The position numbers and the translations under genes are program-made. A stretch of DNA of 49,249 nucleotides. It comes from an uncultured Paraprevotella sp. GTDB taxonomy: Bacteria; Bacteroidota; Bacteroidia; Bacteroidales; Bacteroidaceae. Positions 1 to 9,285 of the stretch are shown piece after piece (the stretch's first letter is position 1; each line of letters begins with the position of its first letter). The notes under the pieces were generated by a model. The model was not told where the DNA came from. It searched no databases and saw only the letters and a program-made list of their open reading frames with translations. The stretch spans positions 1-49,249 of the forward strand of contig CALULA010000028.1 in the NCBI GenBank assembly GCA_944321365.1, given 5' to 3'.

Positions 1-11
1 CGCCCACGCCT

Positions 12-77
12 TTGCGCATAAACGGGAACTTCCTTGCACATAAATGCCGGCACCCTTGCGCAAAAACGCCGACGGCA
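12..77 (+). repeat. 22-bp-period degenerate repeat array, copy 1
   Basis: Three consecutive units begin at 12, 34 and 56, exactly 22 bases apart. Their first 13 bases read TTGCGCATAAACG, TTGCACATAAATG and TTGCGCAAAAACG, and the remaining 9 bases vary. The TTGCGCAA core is self-complementary. A looser unit may follow near 84, and the array may begin before the window edge. The same design recurs at 36375-36462. The function is unknown. Confidence 0.7.
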
Positions 78-247
78 ACGGACTGCGACAAAAAAGACCG
101 CGAGAAAGCCGGGAAAACATCCGGACTATGACGAGGACAAACGGAGGCAAAAAAGAAAAAAGGAAGAGAATATAAATAAAAGAAACTACGGGCACCCCCT
201 CCTGTCGCCAAAAGTACTACGGCAACAAACGACACAAAAAAAGCGAC
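78..247. other. Intergenic stretch, nothing recognised
   Basis: This purine-rich stretch lies between the repeat array and the terminator of the large lyase-like gene. An open frame at 34-297 on the plus strand translates to low-complexity Lys/Arg-rich sequence with no recognisable domain, so I do not call a gene. No RNA gene is apparent. Confidence 0.4.
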
Positions 248-288
248 ATAAAAAGAGCCTCCCGGAATCTGTTCATCCCGAAAGGCTC
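248..288 (-). terminator. Intrinsic terminator after the large secreted lyase-like gene
   Basis: Read on the minus strand, GAGCCT at the start pairs with AGGCTC at the end. The stem extends inward through G-U and G-C pairs to about 13 pairs, and TTTTTATG follows it. It lies about 40 bases after the stop codon of the minus-strand gene ending at 327, the expected place for a terminator. Confidence 0.75.
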
Positions 289-326
289 AAAACATAATCT
301 TAAAAATATAATTATGAAGAAAAAAG

Positions 327-3300
327 TTATTTCACTACTTTCTTACCATTCATGATATAAACACCGGAAGGAAGTCCCTGGAGTGCCTCCGAACGCTTCA
401 CGCTCTCCCGAATCAGCTTGCCATCCGAGGTGTAAACATTCACCGTTTCATCGCTATCACCAACCGACTGAACAGACTGAATGGCCGTCAGCACGTCGTC
501 CACATAAAGATCCAACTGCGAGGGCGCGGCACCTTCCAGCTCCAAATAAGCCCGGAAACCGTTCACTTCCTGACCGTCGTCCGCCTTGCTGAACGCATTC
601 GGCTGATAAGCATAGACATTGCCGCCCGTAAGTGTTGTCACGCATGAGGTTCCGGACAGACGCGCCGTCACCCCGCCGTCGGAAACACTCACCGCCCCAT
701 TGTCTATCGCACCGGCATCCAGCAGCACACCCGTATAAGTCTGCTCCGCCGAGGACTGAGCGACCTTCACCAAATAAGGCACACCAGCCGACATGCTACG
801 TACATCCGTAAAATGCACCTCGCAGGCATCGCCATTCATCTTTATGCCGGAAAGCTCCTTCACATCCTCGAAATAGCTTGAAACCTGTGTGAGCGACAAG
901 CCGAAAGGCAGGCACACCATATTCCACAATCCGGCAGACAAGGACGAACGCATGATAACATTGGCGTAGACACCGTCCGGAATGTCCGTCTCGCGGTCTG
1001 TCTCATCCAGCAGCACATCCTCAGAACCATAATAAGCCAGCTTCACGTCTACCAGTCCTACCCAGTTGGCCGTGTTCCCGGCTCCGCCCTTCAAACCGAT
1101 TTCAGCCCGACGGGAAGTCACCACACCGTCCGCAGTGAAATAATCCAGCACGGAGGACGTCACTTCTGTCTGTCCGTCGTTCAAATAAAGGCTGATGTCC
1201 ATGTCCGACACACTGGCACTGCTCAGCTCCACCTTACGGAACGCAGCTGCCGTAAGCTTGTAGTTGCCGTTGGGCAGCCCCGTGACCGTCTGATAGAAAG
1301 GACGGGCACCGTCTTTCCATTCATTGCCCGGCCCTATCCAGTTCTCATAGAATACGCCGCCAGTATATTCACCGTTCTGAGCCGTGTTCTCCAACGTGCG
1401 GAAATTTACCGTCCCGTCGTTCAGCCAGCTGCCGGCTGTAGTACAAGCCGCATTGGCCACCTTGAAAGTCATGTCGAAGCTGATGCCGTTCAGCGGTGTG
1501 GCATTCACCACATAAGTCTGACGCGCCGACTCCAGCGAATTATAGGCCGAGCGCACAGCCGTATCAGTGGTTGCATCTTCCGCTCTATTGTCGGATGATG
1601 CCAGGTTATTCTCCAACAAAGTCAAGGATGTAGCCAGCACGGGCTGGGAGTTTTCTATGATTTCGGCCACAGTGTTGTGCAATGCCATATAATTTGCATA
1701 CTCAATCTGCACGGTGTTGGCATTCTCTATCTCCGCCATCAAGTCCGCCAGGGCCGCAGACAGTGCCGCATCATCCATGGCCGTAATATCGACGGCCACA
1801 GCCTCATCCAGCAATGCCCCGACAGCTTCCGGTATCTCATCGCGCGGAATGGCGTTGGCAATCTCCACCTGTTTCCGCCACTGTTCCTGCAGTTCGTTGT
1901 CGCCCACTCCGACATAAGTCAGGACAAAGTCGTTCAGCACGCACCACATGTCACTGCGCGTGCAGGAAGCTCCTATCGTCAGACGTCCGTCAGCCACAAA
2001 GATTGTGGAAGTCTGTATGCGCGACTGCGTTGAATCGGCATTCAGGTCCTCCGCATTCTGCCCCAGATGCAGGCTCGCGTCGGTACCGTCCGCACGCGTC
2101 TGATAGGACGTATAGACAGACACGGGACTACCCGATGTCGTAGTAGCATAAAGACGGAAACCGTTGTTCGATGCCCCCAGATTGCTGCGGGCCTGAAGCG
2201 ACACGCGATAGTTGCCCGTGGGCAGTGCCGACAGGGTCTGGCTCAGGTCGAACGTGGTGTGGTAGAACTCGATGACGCCCTGCTTGACGCCCGGCCCGGT
2301 TCCGCTGCCCTGGGTAAGCGTCCACCCGACGACGTTGCCGTTGTTGAACGTGCTGTTCCTTATTTCCGATGTCATGTCCACCGGGTGCTCGACCGAAGCA
2401 TTGTCCAGACGGTACTGCGCGATGGCAGCCGTCAGTCCGTCGTAAGCCTCCATGCGCTCTTCAGCCGTTCCTTCATCCACAAGACTCCGTGCAGCCGTCA
2501 CAGCCTGCTGCAGGGCGTTACCGTTATCTTCACCGTAGGTCAGTGTCTCAGCCGAAGCCAAGGCCTCTTCCAGCAACATCCGCGGACTGTGATATTCCAA
2601 CGAGACGTCGGCCATAGAGGTCCACCGGCACGCATTGCCGTCGGCTGACCGCAAACCTACCATAAGGACGCCATCGGTAACGATATCGGACGCCTCACAC
2701 TTACGCAACTCAGACACGCCCATCACCGGTGCCGTACCATTGTTGACAAAAATCTCGACGGCACCGTTCTCCGCTGCCTTCTGAGCGACGGCACGGTACA
2801 CATAACGGCCTGCAGGCAATGAGGAGACGCCCTGATAGATCAGCCGTTCGCCGGCCACAAAATTACCCTGACACCAGCGTTCTATCATGTTCTCCCCCAC
2901 GGCTTCGCCGCGCTGCGCATCAGAGCCGTCGATGGCGAAGATGCGGAAGTTGCCGCCCGATGATTCCGTGCGCCACCGCATGTCGCTGTCATACATCACG
3001 CCCTCGGCCGAAGCCGCCAGGTCGGCATCCTGCAACACTCTCGTCATGTCGACAGCCTGCTCCGTATTGGGCAGGAAGGCATTCCATGCTGCCGTCAAAG
3101 CGTCGTAGGCGGCATAGTAGTCCACAGCCGTAGCTGCAGAGCCGAAAGCTGAAAGGGTTGCCGACAGTGCGGCATCCTGCAAGCCGGAATCCGACAAATA
3201 CTCCTGCATATACTCACTGCCAGACTGATATTCATCGAAATGCTCACGAATCAGACGCACATCACCCAAAACGCGCTGCAGCTCCACGGCCGCCTGCACA

Positions 3301-5774
3301 TCGTCCGCACCGGCAGACAAAGCGACCTCCAGACGGGCATAAAGACCGTCGGGCACACTGCCTTCCGCAACGGCTCCGGCCTCTTCCCGCATCGCGGCCA
3401 AGTCTGTCGCCAAATCATCCGTACCCTTATACTCCAAGGTGAAGTTATCCATGGCGAACCAGTTCATTCCATTGCGTGAATAACCCTGGTCCTGATCCGT
3501 CATGTTCCTGGCACCGAAGGTCACCGTGCTGTCTTCGCCCACATAGAATGTCACCGTGTAATGCTCGGCATTATCGCTCCGTGTGGCCACCGGTGTATGC
3601 ACCCCGTCGGCATAGAGGTAGACGTCACGCACATAATTCCTGGCGGCATCGTCTGCCAGCGACTGCTGCGTGGCGATAACCGATGCGCCCAGTTCATACT
3701 TGCCCGGCTTCAGCCCCGTCAGATGCTGCGAGATGTTGAAACGCTCCTGCCCCCAGCAGTCCATATCATTCTCCGAAGCCTCGCGGAAGCGTTCGATATA
3801 AGGCTGGCTGAGTCCGGTCACCGCCGTAGTCTGCCGCTGGAAGCCTTCCACATCGGCAGTCCACTTGTTCACGTCCTCACAATCGGGGTCGGGCAAAGAG
3901 TTGGTCAGCTCGTTCGGATTCGGGATGATGTTGAACACCTTGGTCAGTACCACTCCCGACTGGTTCGTCAACCGGAAAATCAGCTGGTGCGGCTCATTGT
4001 CATTCAAGGTATAAGAACGTGTACCGCCGGTTCCGAGCTGCGTGCCGTTCTCGTCATACCAGACTTCACTCTCAATGTAGTTCCAGTTGGAATAAGCCGT
4101 ACTTAAGGAAACCGTACGTCCGATGCCCATCCGGATGTCCGTCGTGTCGGAGCAGGCGATGGTCTGCCCGTTGTAGACCGCCGTTGCCGTAAACGAACTC
4201 CGGATGCCCTCGCCGCGCACGGCAACGGAAAACATCTGCGTGCTCTCCACACCCTTGGCGTTCGTGTACGTCACACGGTACAGTCCGGAATGATCTGCCG
4301 TGATCTGACGCTGACTGCCCGTGGCACCGTCCTCCCAACGCCAGTTGCCCGTGTCGGTCTCGCCGTCGGGCAGAGATACGGAAAGCGTCAGCACCGTACC
4401 CGGCTCCACGCTGCTGATCTCCGCATAGTTGCGCGTCTCCGTCGCGCTGGCTATCTGCGGGAACAGGATGGTGGGCACCTCGTCTGCCGTCACCTTATGG
4501 GCATCGTTGTGCATCAGCGTTCCGAATCCCGTGTGGTCATAGCCTCCGCTGGTGTTACCGTAGGAACCGCCTCCCAGCTCCATGCCAATGGCGTTCTCCA
4601 TGGCGTGGCAATATTGCATCGGGATGCCCATACGGTTCTCATAGTGGTTGATGAACAGCTGCCAGATGGGGCGGAACTGCCCGCGGCCCGTGGGGCTCAG
4701 ACCGCCCATCCACCAGTTCTGGAGGTAGGGCAGGTCGTCGATGCCGGAGTTGTAGGCGGCCACATATTCCGCAGCCCCGGCCACCATGGCCGAGCCTGCC
4801 TTGCCGGGTACCACATAGTTGTTCAGGTTGCAGAAAGCGTTATCGCCCTGGTTGTAGGCATACTGCAAGGCGTAGGACAACAGCCCCAGAGCCGCCATCG
4901 AGTGTCCCTGGTCGCGCCCGCTCTCCTGCATCTGGTTCAGGTAGCCCAGCGGACCGCGCTCGTCTTCGTGGAACCAGGGAATCAGTCCCCAGCCCATGCC
5001 GCACATCTCACCCGCATTCGGGTCCGGATGCTCCACCGTCACGCAGAGCGACTCGTTGCCCGGCCCTTCCTTAATCCAGTACATACCGTAGTTGTAGATG
5101 TCCGGCAGGTCGCACAGCACGCCCAGAGCCACGCAGAACATGGCGTTGCCCAGTCCCCAGTTACTGTGGTAGTGGTACCAGTTACCCTCACGGGTCACCG
5201 TATCGTGACGGCGTTCCAGAAAGTCCTGGGCCACCGTGAACCACACGTCTATCATGTACTGCTTGAACAGCTCGAACTCTTCCTCGCCCCACTCCGCGCT
5301 GCGGTAGTCGCGCAGCAGCTCGGCGGCGTTGAGGAACGGGTAGCCCGTGAAGCCCGGAATCAAGGAAATGTTCGTATTGCCGCCCAAGGCCTTGTTGTAC
5401 ATACGGTAGGCGTTCAGCACGCCGACCGCACGGTCGGCATACGATGTCTCGCCCGTAATCTTCCACATCAGCGCACACTGGTAGGCCAATGCCGCATTGC
5501 GGTAGGCATTCATGTAGTTCTGTCCGCTGACGCCGCGGATGATGATCTCGTTCACCGCCGTGTTTCCCGGATTGACAATACCATTGGAATTGCGCAAGGC
5601 GGCCAAGGCTTCGGTCATGGTAGCGTCACCGGCGGCCACACGGTCGCGGATCGACTGAAAGTCGGCCTCGGAATGCAGCAGTCCCGGATGACGGAACCCC
5701 TGACCCTGAGCAAAAGCCGCCCCTGTGGACAAGGCCACACTGAACAGCCACAATAACACTCTCTTTCTCTTCAT
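327..5774 (-). CDS. Very large secreted modular protein with N-terminal alginate-lyase-like domain
   Basis: This is a 1815-residue secreted protein, probably a polysaccharide lyase acting on uronic-acid polymers at the cell surface. Residues 1-23 (MKRKRVLLWLFSVALSTGAA then FAQ) form a signal peptide. Residues about 30-430 resemble the alginate-lyase alpha-toroid fold, with the typical NWYHYHSNWGLGN (198-210) and SGRDQGH (285-291) motifs. Two Ig-like stretches follow (about 445-670). After them come several carbohydrate-binding-like beta modules, each opening with DMT or a similar motif and separated by helical FIVAR-like linkers. The C-terminal 200 residues end in GVYIMNGKKVVK and match the tail of the LamG protein at 6355-9285. 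An in-frame ATG exists at 5894, but it would bury the signal peptide, so 5774 is chosen. Exact substrate and PL family (PL38 is one candidate) are inference. The tail resembles a degenerate sorting domain. Confidence 0.8.
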   Translation of the reverse strand: MKRKRVLLWLFSVALSTGAAFAQGQGFRHPGLLHSEADFQSIRDRVAAGDATMTEALAALRNSNGIVNPGNTAVNEIIIRGVSGQNYMNAYRNAALAYQCALMWKITGETSYADRAVGVLNAYRMYNKALGGNTNISLIPGFTGYPFLNAAELLRDYRSAEWGEEEFELFKQYMIDVWFTVAQDFLERRHDTVTREGNWYHYHSNWGLGNAMFCVALGVLCDLPDIYNYGMYWIKEGPGNESLCVTVEHPDPNAGEMCGMGWGLIPWFHEDERGPLGYLNQMQESGRDQGHSMAALGLLSYALQYAYNQGDNAFCNLNNYVVPGKAGSAMVAGAAEYVAAYNSGIDDLPYLQNWWMGGLSPTGRGQFRPIWQLFINHYENRMGIPMQYCHAMENAIGMELGGGSYGNTSGGYDHTGFGTLMHNDAHKVTADEVPTILFPQIASATETRNYAEISSVEPGTVLTLSVSLPDGETDTGNWRWEDGATGSQRQITADHSGLYRVTYTNAKGVESTQMFSVAVRGEGIRSSFTATAVYNGQTIACSDTTDIRMGIGRTVSLSTAYSNWNYIESEVWYDENGTQLGTGGTRSYTLNDNEPHQLIFRLTNQSGVVLTKVFNIIPNPNELTNSLPDPDCEDVNKWTADVEGFQRQTTAVTGLSQPYIERFREASENDMDCWGQERFNISQHLTGLKPGKYELGASVIATQQSLADDAARNYVRDVYLYADGVHTPVATRSDNAEHYTVTFYVGEDSTVTFGARNMTDQDQGYSRNGMNWFAMDNFTLEYKGTDDLATDLAAMREEAGAVAEGSVPDGLYARLEVALSAGADDVQAAVELQRVLGDVRLIREHFDEYQSGSEYMQEYLSDSGLQDAALSATLSAFGSAATAVDYYAAYDALTAAWNAFLPNTEQAVDMTRVLQDADLAASAEGVMYDSDMRWRTESSGGNFRIFAIDGSDAQRGEAVGENMIERWCQGNFVAGERLIYQGVSSLPAGRYVYRAVAQKAAENGAVEIFVNNGTAPVMGVSELRKCEASDIVTDGVLMVGLRSADGNACRWTSMADVSLEYHSPRMLLEEALASAETLTYGEDNGNALQQAVTAARSLVDEGTAEERMEAYDGLTAAIAQYRLDNASVEHPVDMTSEIRNSTFNNGNVVGWTLTQGSGTGPGVKQGVIEFYHTTFDLSQTLSALPTGNYRVSLQARSNLGASNNGFRLYATTTSGSPVSVYTSYQTRADGTDASLHLGQNAEDLNADSTQSRIQTSTIFVADGRLTIGASCTRSDMWCVLNDFVLTYVGVGDNELQEQWRKQVEIANAIPRDEIPEAVGALLDEAVAVDITAMDDAALSAALADLMAEIENANTVQIEYANYMALHNTVAEIIENSQPVLATSLTLLENNLASSDNRAEDATTDTAVRSAYNSLESARQTYVVNATPLNGISFDMTFKVANAACTTAGSWLNDGTVNFRTLENTAQNGEYTGGVFYENWIGPGNEWKDGARPFYQTVTGLPNGNYKLTAAAFRKVELSSASVSDMDISLYLNDGQTEVTSSVLDYFTADGVVTSRRAEIGLKGGAGNTANWVGLVDVKLAYYGSEDVLLDETDRETDIPDGVYANVIMRSSLSAGLWNMVCLPFGLSLTQVSSYFEDVKELSGIKMNGDACEVHFTDVRSMSAGVPYLVKVAQSSAEQTYTGVLLDAGAIDNGAVSVSDGGVTARLSGTSCVTTLTGGNVYAYQPNAFSKADDGQEVNGFRAYLELEGAAPSQLDLYVDDVLTAIQSVQSVGDSDETVNVYTSDGKLIRESVKRSEALQGLPSGVYIMNGKKVVK

Positions 5775-5894
5775 ACTCGTATTGATTTTATTAAAAACTT
5801 CATCTCCGATCAAAATTCTGCCTCCTTGCCGGTAAGGCATACGGAACGGCGCGGCTTCACGCTCACAGACGTCCCGCACGGAAAGCGGATGCAT

Positions 5895-5908
5895 GCTCCG
5901 AGCGGAGC
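5895..5908 (-). promoter_or_regulatory. Small hairpin in the 5' leader of the lyase-like gene
   Basis: The plus-strand sequence GCTCCGAGCGGAGC folds into a five-pair stem with a four-base loop. It lies inside the long leader predicted between the promoter near 5945 and the start codon at 5774. A role in leader control is only a guess. Confidence 0.3.
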
Positions 5909-5944
5909 ACGGCAGGAACCGGCAGAATTTGTATTTTCTTCATG

Positions 5945-5976
5945 CAAAAATTAGATTAATGACACTGTTTCACAAA
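5945..5976 (-). promoter_or_regulatory. Bacteroidetes-type promoter for the lyase-like gene
   Basis: On the minus strand TTTG (5976-5973) is followed after 19 bases by TAATTTTTG (5953-5945). This is close to the Bacteroides sigma-ABfr consensus TTTG-N19-21-TAnnTTTG, with one extra T. It would give a leader of roughly 160 bases before the start codon at 5774. Apart from the hairpin noted in that leader, nothing else is recognised between 5775 and 6040. Confidence 0.5.
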
Positions 5977-6040
5977 CATCTATATGAGAATTACGAACAA
6001 AATAAAAATAATCTCACAGAAACAGGCGTCTTTTTTTCTT

Positions 6041-6094
6041 AAAAAAAACAAAAAAAGGATGCACGTGTCCTTTTAAAGGGAAGTGTGCATCCTT
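6041..6094 (-). terminator. Intrinsic terminator after the 60-residue peptide gene
   Basis: AAGGATGCAC (6055-6064) pairs perfectly with GTGCATCCTT (6085-6094), with an inner CCTTTTAAAGGG stem. On the minus strand the hairpin is followed by a T-rich run (complement of 6041-6056). It begins about 30 bases after the stop codon at 6124 and separates this unit from the lyase-like gene. Confidence 0.85.
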
Positions 6095-6123
6095 CTTACT
6101 ATGAGAATCAGGTCAATGAATGC

Positions 6124-6306
6124 TTACCACAAGTCCCAGCCGTTGTTGCGGTTGGCGTCGGCAGAATGGATGTCGTTTATGGAGGCATTTCCGCCGAAAT
6201 CTATACTCAGATCGTCCGACTCAATGCCGGAAACGGCCTGCATCAGTACTTCTCCCTGCAACTCTGTCTGCTCCACTGCGGGAGCCACATATATTTTCTT
6301 TTCCAT
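6124..6306 (-). CDS. Small 60-residue protein of unknown function
   Basis: The product begins MEKKIYVAPAVEQTEL and ends RNNGWDLW. It is acidic and has no signal peptide or membrane segment. Its start (K-x-Y-x-AP-x-VE) and the middle VSGIESDD resemble a loose class of short Bacteroidales proteins that I recall as common but uncharacterised; I know no function for them. It starts 48 bases after the LamG gene stop on the same strand and is followed at once by a strong terminator, so it is probably cotranscribed as the last gene of that unit. The intact frame, the terminator position and the familiar N-terminal pattern support it as real. Confidence 0.65.
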   Translation of the reverse strand: MEKKIYVAPAVEQTELQGEVLMQAVSGIESDDLSIDFGGNASINDIHSADANRNNGWDLW

Positions 6307-6354
6307 GTTCGTCTTTTATTATCGAATGGTTGAATAATCTGTCTTAAAACGTTC

Positions 6355-9285
6355 TCACTTGGTCATCTTCTGGCCGTCCACGATGTAGATGCCGCGCTGC
6401 AGACCGTCCAGTGCCTCGGCTTTCTTCACACCGCTCTTCACCTTCACGCCGCTCAGGGTGTAGACGTCTACGGCTTTTGCGGAATCAGCTGCGCTCTCGC
6501 CCAGAACATCCTCAATGGCGGTCACTTCACCGTCGATGTCGATGAGCAGGCGGTTCACCTGTGATGCCTCATTTCCGCCCTCGACAGTGATATAGGCGCG
6601 GAAGCCGTTCAGGGTAACGTTGGCTTCTGCATCTGCCACGTAGAATACGTTGTCGCTGATGAAGTATGCGCCCTGCGGCACGGTGGTGGCGGAATAGTTA
6701 CCAGTGATGTATACTTGTCCTACCGCATCGGCATAACCGATGGCCTGTGCCGTCGGAGCTGCTGCCTGAACCGTCACGCCTTCAACCTTGATTTCGGAAA
6801 CGTTGCTGTTCACCTGGACGATGTACGGAACGCCTGCCTTCACACCGTCTGATACCGTTTCGGCAGTCAGAATGACGCTGTTGCCGCTGGTCGATACGCC
6901 GGAGAAGCGGCGCACTTCGCTGATGCCGTTGTCCGTGAGCTGTTCAGCCGTCATGTCGAAGGGCACGCAGAAGGTGTTCCACTTGCCGTCGGCCTTCAGG
7001 CTGCGCGTCAGGGTGACGTTGGCGTAGGTGTCAGCGGTCACGTTGTAAGCCTGTGTTTCGTCCAGTGAAAGTTCTACGGCTTTGGGAGCTACTTTGTAGA
7101 GTTTCATGTCATTCATGCCCAGCCAGTTGATGGTATTACCTTCTTCTACCTTCAGACCCAATTTGACAGTTCCGGCTGCGGTCTGCAAGAAATAAACGCC
7201 GACTGATGTCAGCACGCTACTTGCCACCTCATCGCCCCGCTTGTCTCCGGCATACAAGGCAACTTTGGGCGTAGTCCCTACAGTTACATCCGCAATGCTC
7301 GCTTTAGTAGCGAAAGCAACGGCTTCCAGCTGATAGGCACCAGACGGAAGTGCCGGATTCTGATACATCGCCCAACCCGCCTTCAAGGAGAGGTTAGACC
7401 AGCATTCAAAATAGTTATTGATTCCGGTCTCCCCTAGCATAGGAGTGTCATTCTGAACCTTGAATTCCGATTTTTCAATATCACAAAACCAGCCATCGAC
7501 ATAGCCGTTCGCATATCCCCTCACATCCGGATTCGTCAGCAAATAGGTCATGTCGAACTGATGATCACCGATGGGAGTAGCAGCAGCCTGATAAGCGCGA
7601 TGCGCTTCAACCAACGAGTTATAGGCTTGCTGCAACTCATCCACAGTAATGGTATTCCAATCTATGGCCTCCAATGCCGAAATGGCATTCTCCAAAGCCG
7701 TGTCATCCGCGCCGGTTGAATTAGCCAAGTCAGACTTACAAGTCGTCAAATAAGCCAAAATGTCATTCGTAACATAATAGTTGCACAAGTCATATACAGG
7801 CTGCAAAGCCAAATAAGCCTCAGTATACGCATCTACCGTAATTTCAGCAGGCGTTTTCTGCAAAGCTTCATTCAACAAGTTCTTCAAAGCGTCCGGCAAC
7901 AAAGACTGATCCAAGGCTTGTGCATTAATCGAGACCGGACCATAAAGGGCAAGGACTTCGTTCAAGCTGGCTTTCTCCAAGCGGAAGTTGTCAAAGCAAA
8001 CCCAACCTGCTCTTTGGTTCGTTTTACTTACCCCAATTTTTAACGTCCCATCTGTAACCCTTGCATTTGTCACATAGACCCTGTTCACATTCTCATCATC
8101 TGTCCATGCCGAATAAACTTCTGAAGGGGTATACGTGCCACTGGTTTTTGTCCCCAAGCCAACAACCAAGTCATTACAATACAGATTTACAGCCCAATCT
8201 GCACGTGTTGCGACTTGAGCCGACAACGCATAAAGGCCATTAGGTACATTCTCTATAATCTGATAGAAATCCCCTGTCCAATAATTATTATTTTCATCAT
8301 GAACAATCAAGCCATCGGATGCAGAAAGTTCACTATTATAACTGAATGCATCATCTACCCATCCTGCAGCTACATCTTCCGTATTGGTAAATTGCGGATT
8401 TACAATCAAATTCGTCACATCTTCCCTTGCATCCATATCAAGAGGATTCTCGTAACCCACCTTCTGTTCTTCATACAAAGCTGCCACTTCTTCTGCAGTC
8501 AAGGCCTTGTCGTAAAAACCCAACTTGTCGGCATGGCCGCTGAATGTTCCATCAAACGACCCTTTGCCCAAATAGAAATACGGGAACGCTTTCATGTCCG
8601 GGAAGATGGCATTTACGCGTTCTGCCAGATTATTCGCACCTTGTATCTGCGCCGGATAATCGCTGACCAGAGCACCGTTCACGTACAATTGGCAAACGCC
8701 GTTCCCCATCACAACCGTAGCCATGTCCATTTGGCCGGTCTGGATGTACTTTGTATTGGGCTTGCGGTTGTAATCCACCCACAAGTTATCTACTCCATGA
8801 TTGAAAAGGAAATAAGTGTTCGCGCTGAAAGAAAGCTTCGGTAAAGCACCTTCATACCCAGCCGCCCCTTGTCCGAAGCCCCAAATGGTCTTTTCGTCCG
8901 AATTGTCTTTCAGATACACCCAAAGGGAAATCGTGGCACCTTGGGATTCAATGTTCGAATTATTAAGAAAGGGATTGGCCATCTGAACATATCCGTTATC
9001 GGCATTCCCGTTCCGCGTAAAGCTTAAGCCCTTTTCCGTTTCGCTCAAGGGTATGGAATAAGGTACAGTTCCTATGCCATCCGCTTTGAATTCAATACCC
9101 TCTGTCTCCCCTTCAAAATCATAAAACGCCAACGGAGTTGGAAGTTCCACATCAGCAAGCGGGGTCGCTTCCCCCGTTACCTCGGAGAATGAGGACAGCA
9201 TGGTGCTTTCCCCCGCCCAGACGGCTTGTGCCCCGCCTGTACTTGCGGCCATCAAGACCGCTGCAAATAGTAATTTTGTTTTCAT
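6355..9285 (-). CDS. Secreted LamG-domain protein with carbohydrate-binding-like modules
   Basis: This is a 976-residue exported protein. Residues 1 to about 22 form a signal peptide (MKTKLLFAAVLMAAS then GGAQA). Residues about 47-275 look like a LamG/concanavalin-A-like sandwich (AFYDFEGE, ISLWVYLKD, VCQLYVNGALV, GKGSFDGTFSGHADKLGFYD, then KALTAEEVAALYEEQ). A beta module beginning VTNLIVNPQF, a helical FIVAR-like linker, a second module beginning FDMTYLLTNP and a C-terminal region of about 220 residues follow. The C-terminal part (WNTFCVPFD, GVPYIVQV, GFRAYITVEGG, GIYIVDGQKMTK) is paralogous to the end of the lyase-like protein at 327-5774. No catalytic domain is recognised, so surface glycan binding or adhesion is likely, by inference. 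The 60-residue peptide gene follows 48 bases downstream. Confidence 0.8.
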   Translation of the reverse strand: MKTKLLFAAVLMAASTGGAQAVWAGESTMLSSFSEVTGEATPLADVELPTPLAFYDFEGETEGIEFKADGIGTVPYSIPLSETEKGLSFTRNGNADNGYVQMANPFLNNSNIESQGATISLWVYLKDNSDEKTIWGFGQGAAGYEGALPKLSFSANTYFLFNHGVDNLWVDYNRKPNTKYIQTGQMDMATVVMGNGVCQLYVNGALVSDYPAQIQGANNLAERVNAIFPDMKAFPYFYLGKGSFDGTFSGHADKLGFYDKALTAEEVAALYEEQKVGYENPLDMDAREDVTNLIVNPQFTNTEDVAAGWVDDAFSYNSELSASDGLIVHDENNNYWTGDFYQIIENVPNGLYALSAQVATRADWAVNLYCNDLVVGLGTKTSGTYTPSEVYSAWTDDENVNRVYVTNARVTDGTLKIGVSKTNQRAGWVCFDNFRLEKASLNEVLALYGPVSINAQALDQSLLPDALKNLLNEALQKTPAEITVDAYTEAYLALQPVYDLCNYYVTNDILAYLTTCKSDLANSTGADDTALENAISALEAIDWNTITVDELQQAYNSLVEAHRAYQAAATPIGDHQFDMTYLLTNPDVRGYANGYVDGWFCDIEKSEFKVQNDTPMLGETGINNYFECWSNLSLKAGWAMYQNPALPSGAYQLEAVAFATKASIADVTVGTTPKVALYAGDKRGDEVASSVLTSVGVYFLQTAAGTVKLGLKVEEGNTINWLGMNDMKLYKVAPKAVELSLDETQAYNVTADTYANVTLTRSLKADGKWNTFCVPFDMTAEQLTDNGISEVRRFSGVSTSGNSVILTAETVSDGVKAGVPYIVQVNSNVSEIKVEGVTVQAAAPTAQAIGYADAVGQVYITGNYSATTVPQGAYFISDNVFYVADAEANVTLNGFRAYITVEGGNEASQVNRLLIDIDGEVTAIEDVLGESAADSAKAVDVYTLSGVKVKSGVKKAEALDGLQRGIYIVDGQKMTK

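Noticed and set aside
34..297. Plus-strand 87-residue frame
   Set aside because: Lys/Arg-rich low complexity, overlaps the repeat array and a terminator, with no family resemblance.
4290..5756. Long open frame on the plus strand (488 codons)
   Set aside because: It is antisense to the lyase-like gene, has no recognisable domain, and arises from GC-rich codon bias in the real gene.
5775..5894. Upstream in-frame ATG extending the lyase-like protein by 40 residues
   Set aside because: It would place the clear signal peptide inside the protein, and MKRKRVLLWL at 5774 is the natural start.
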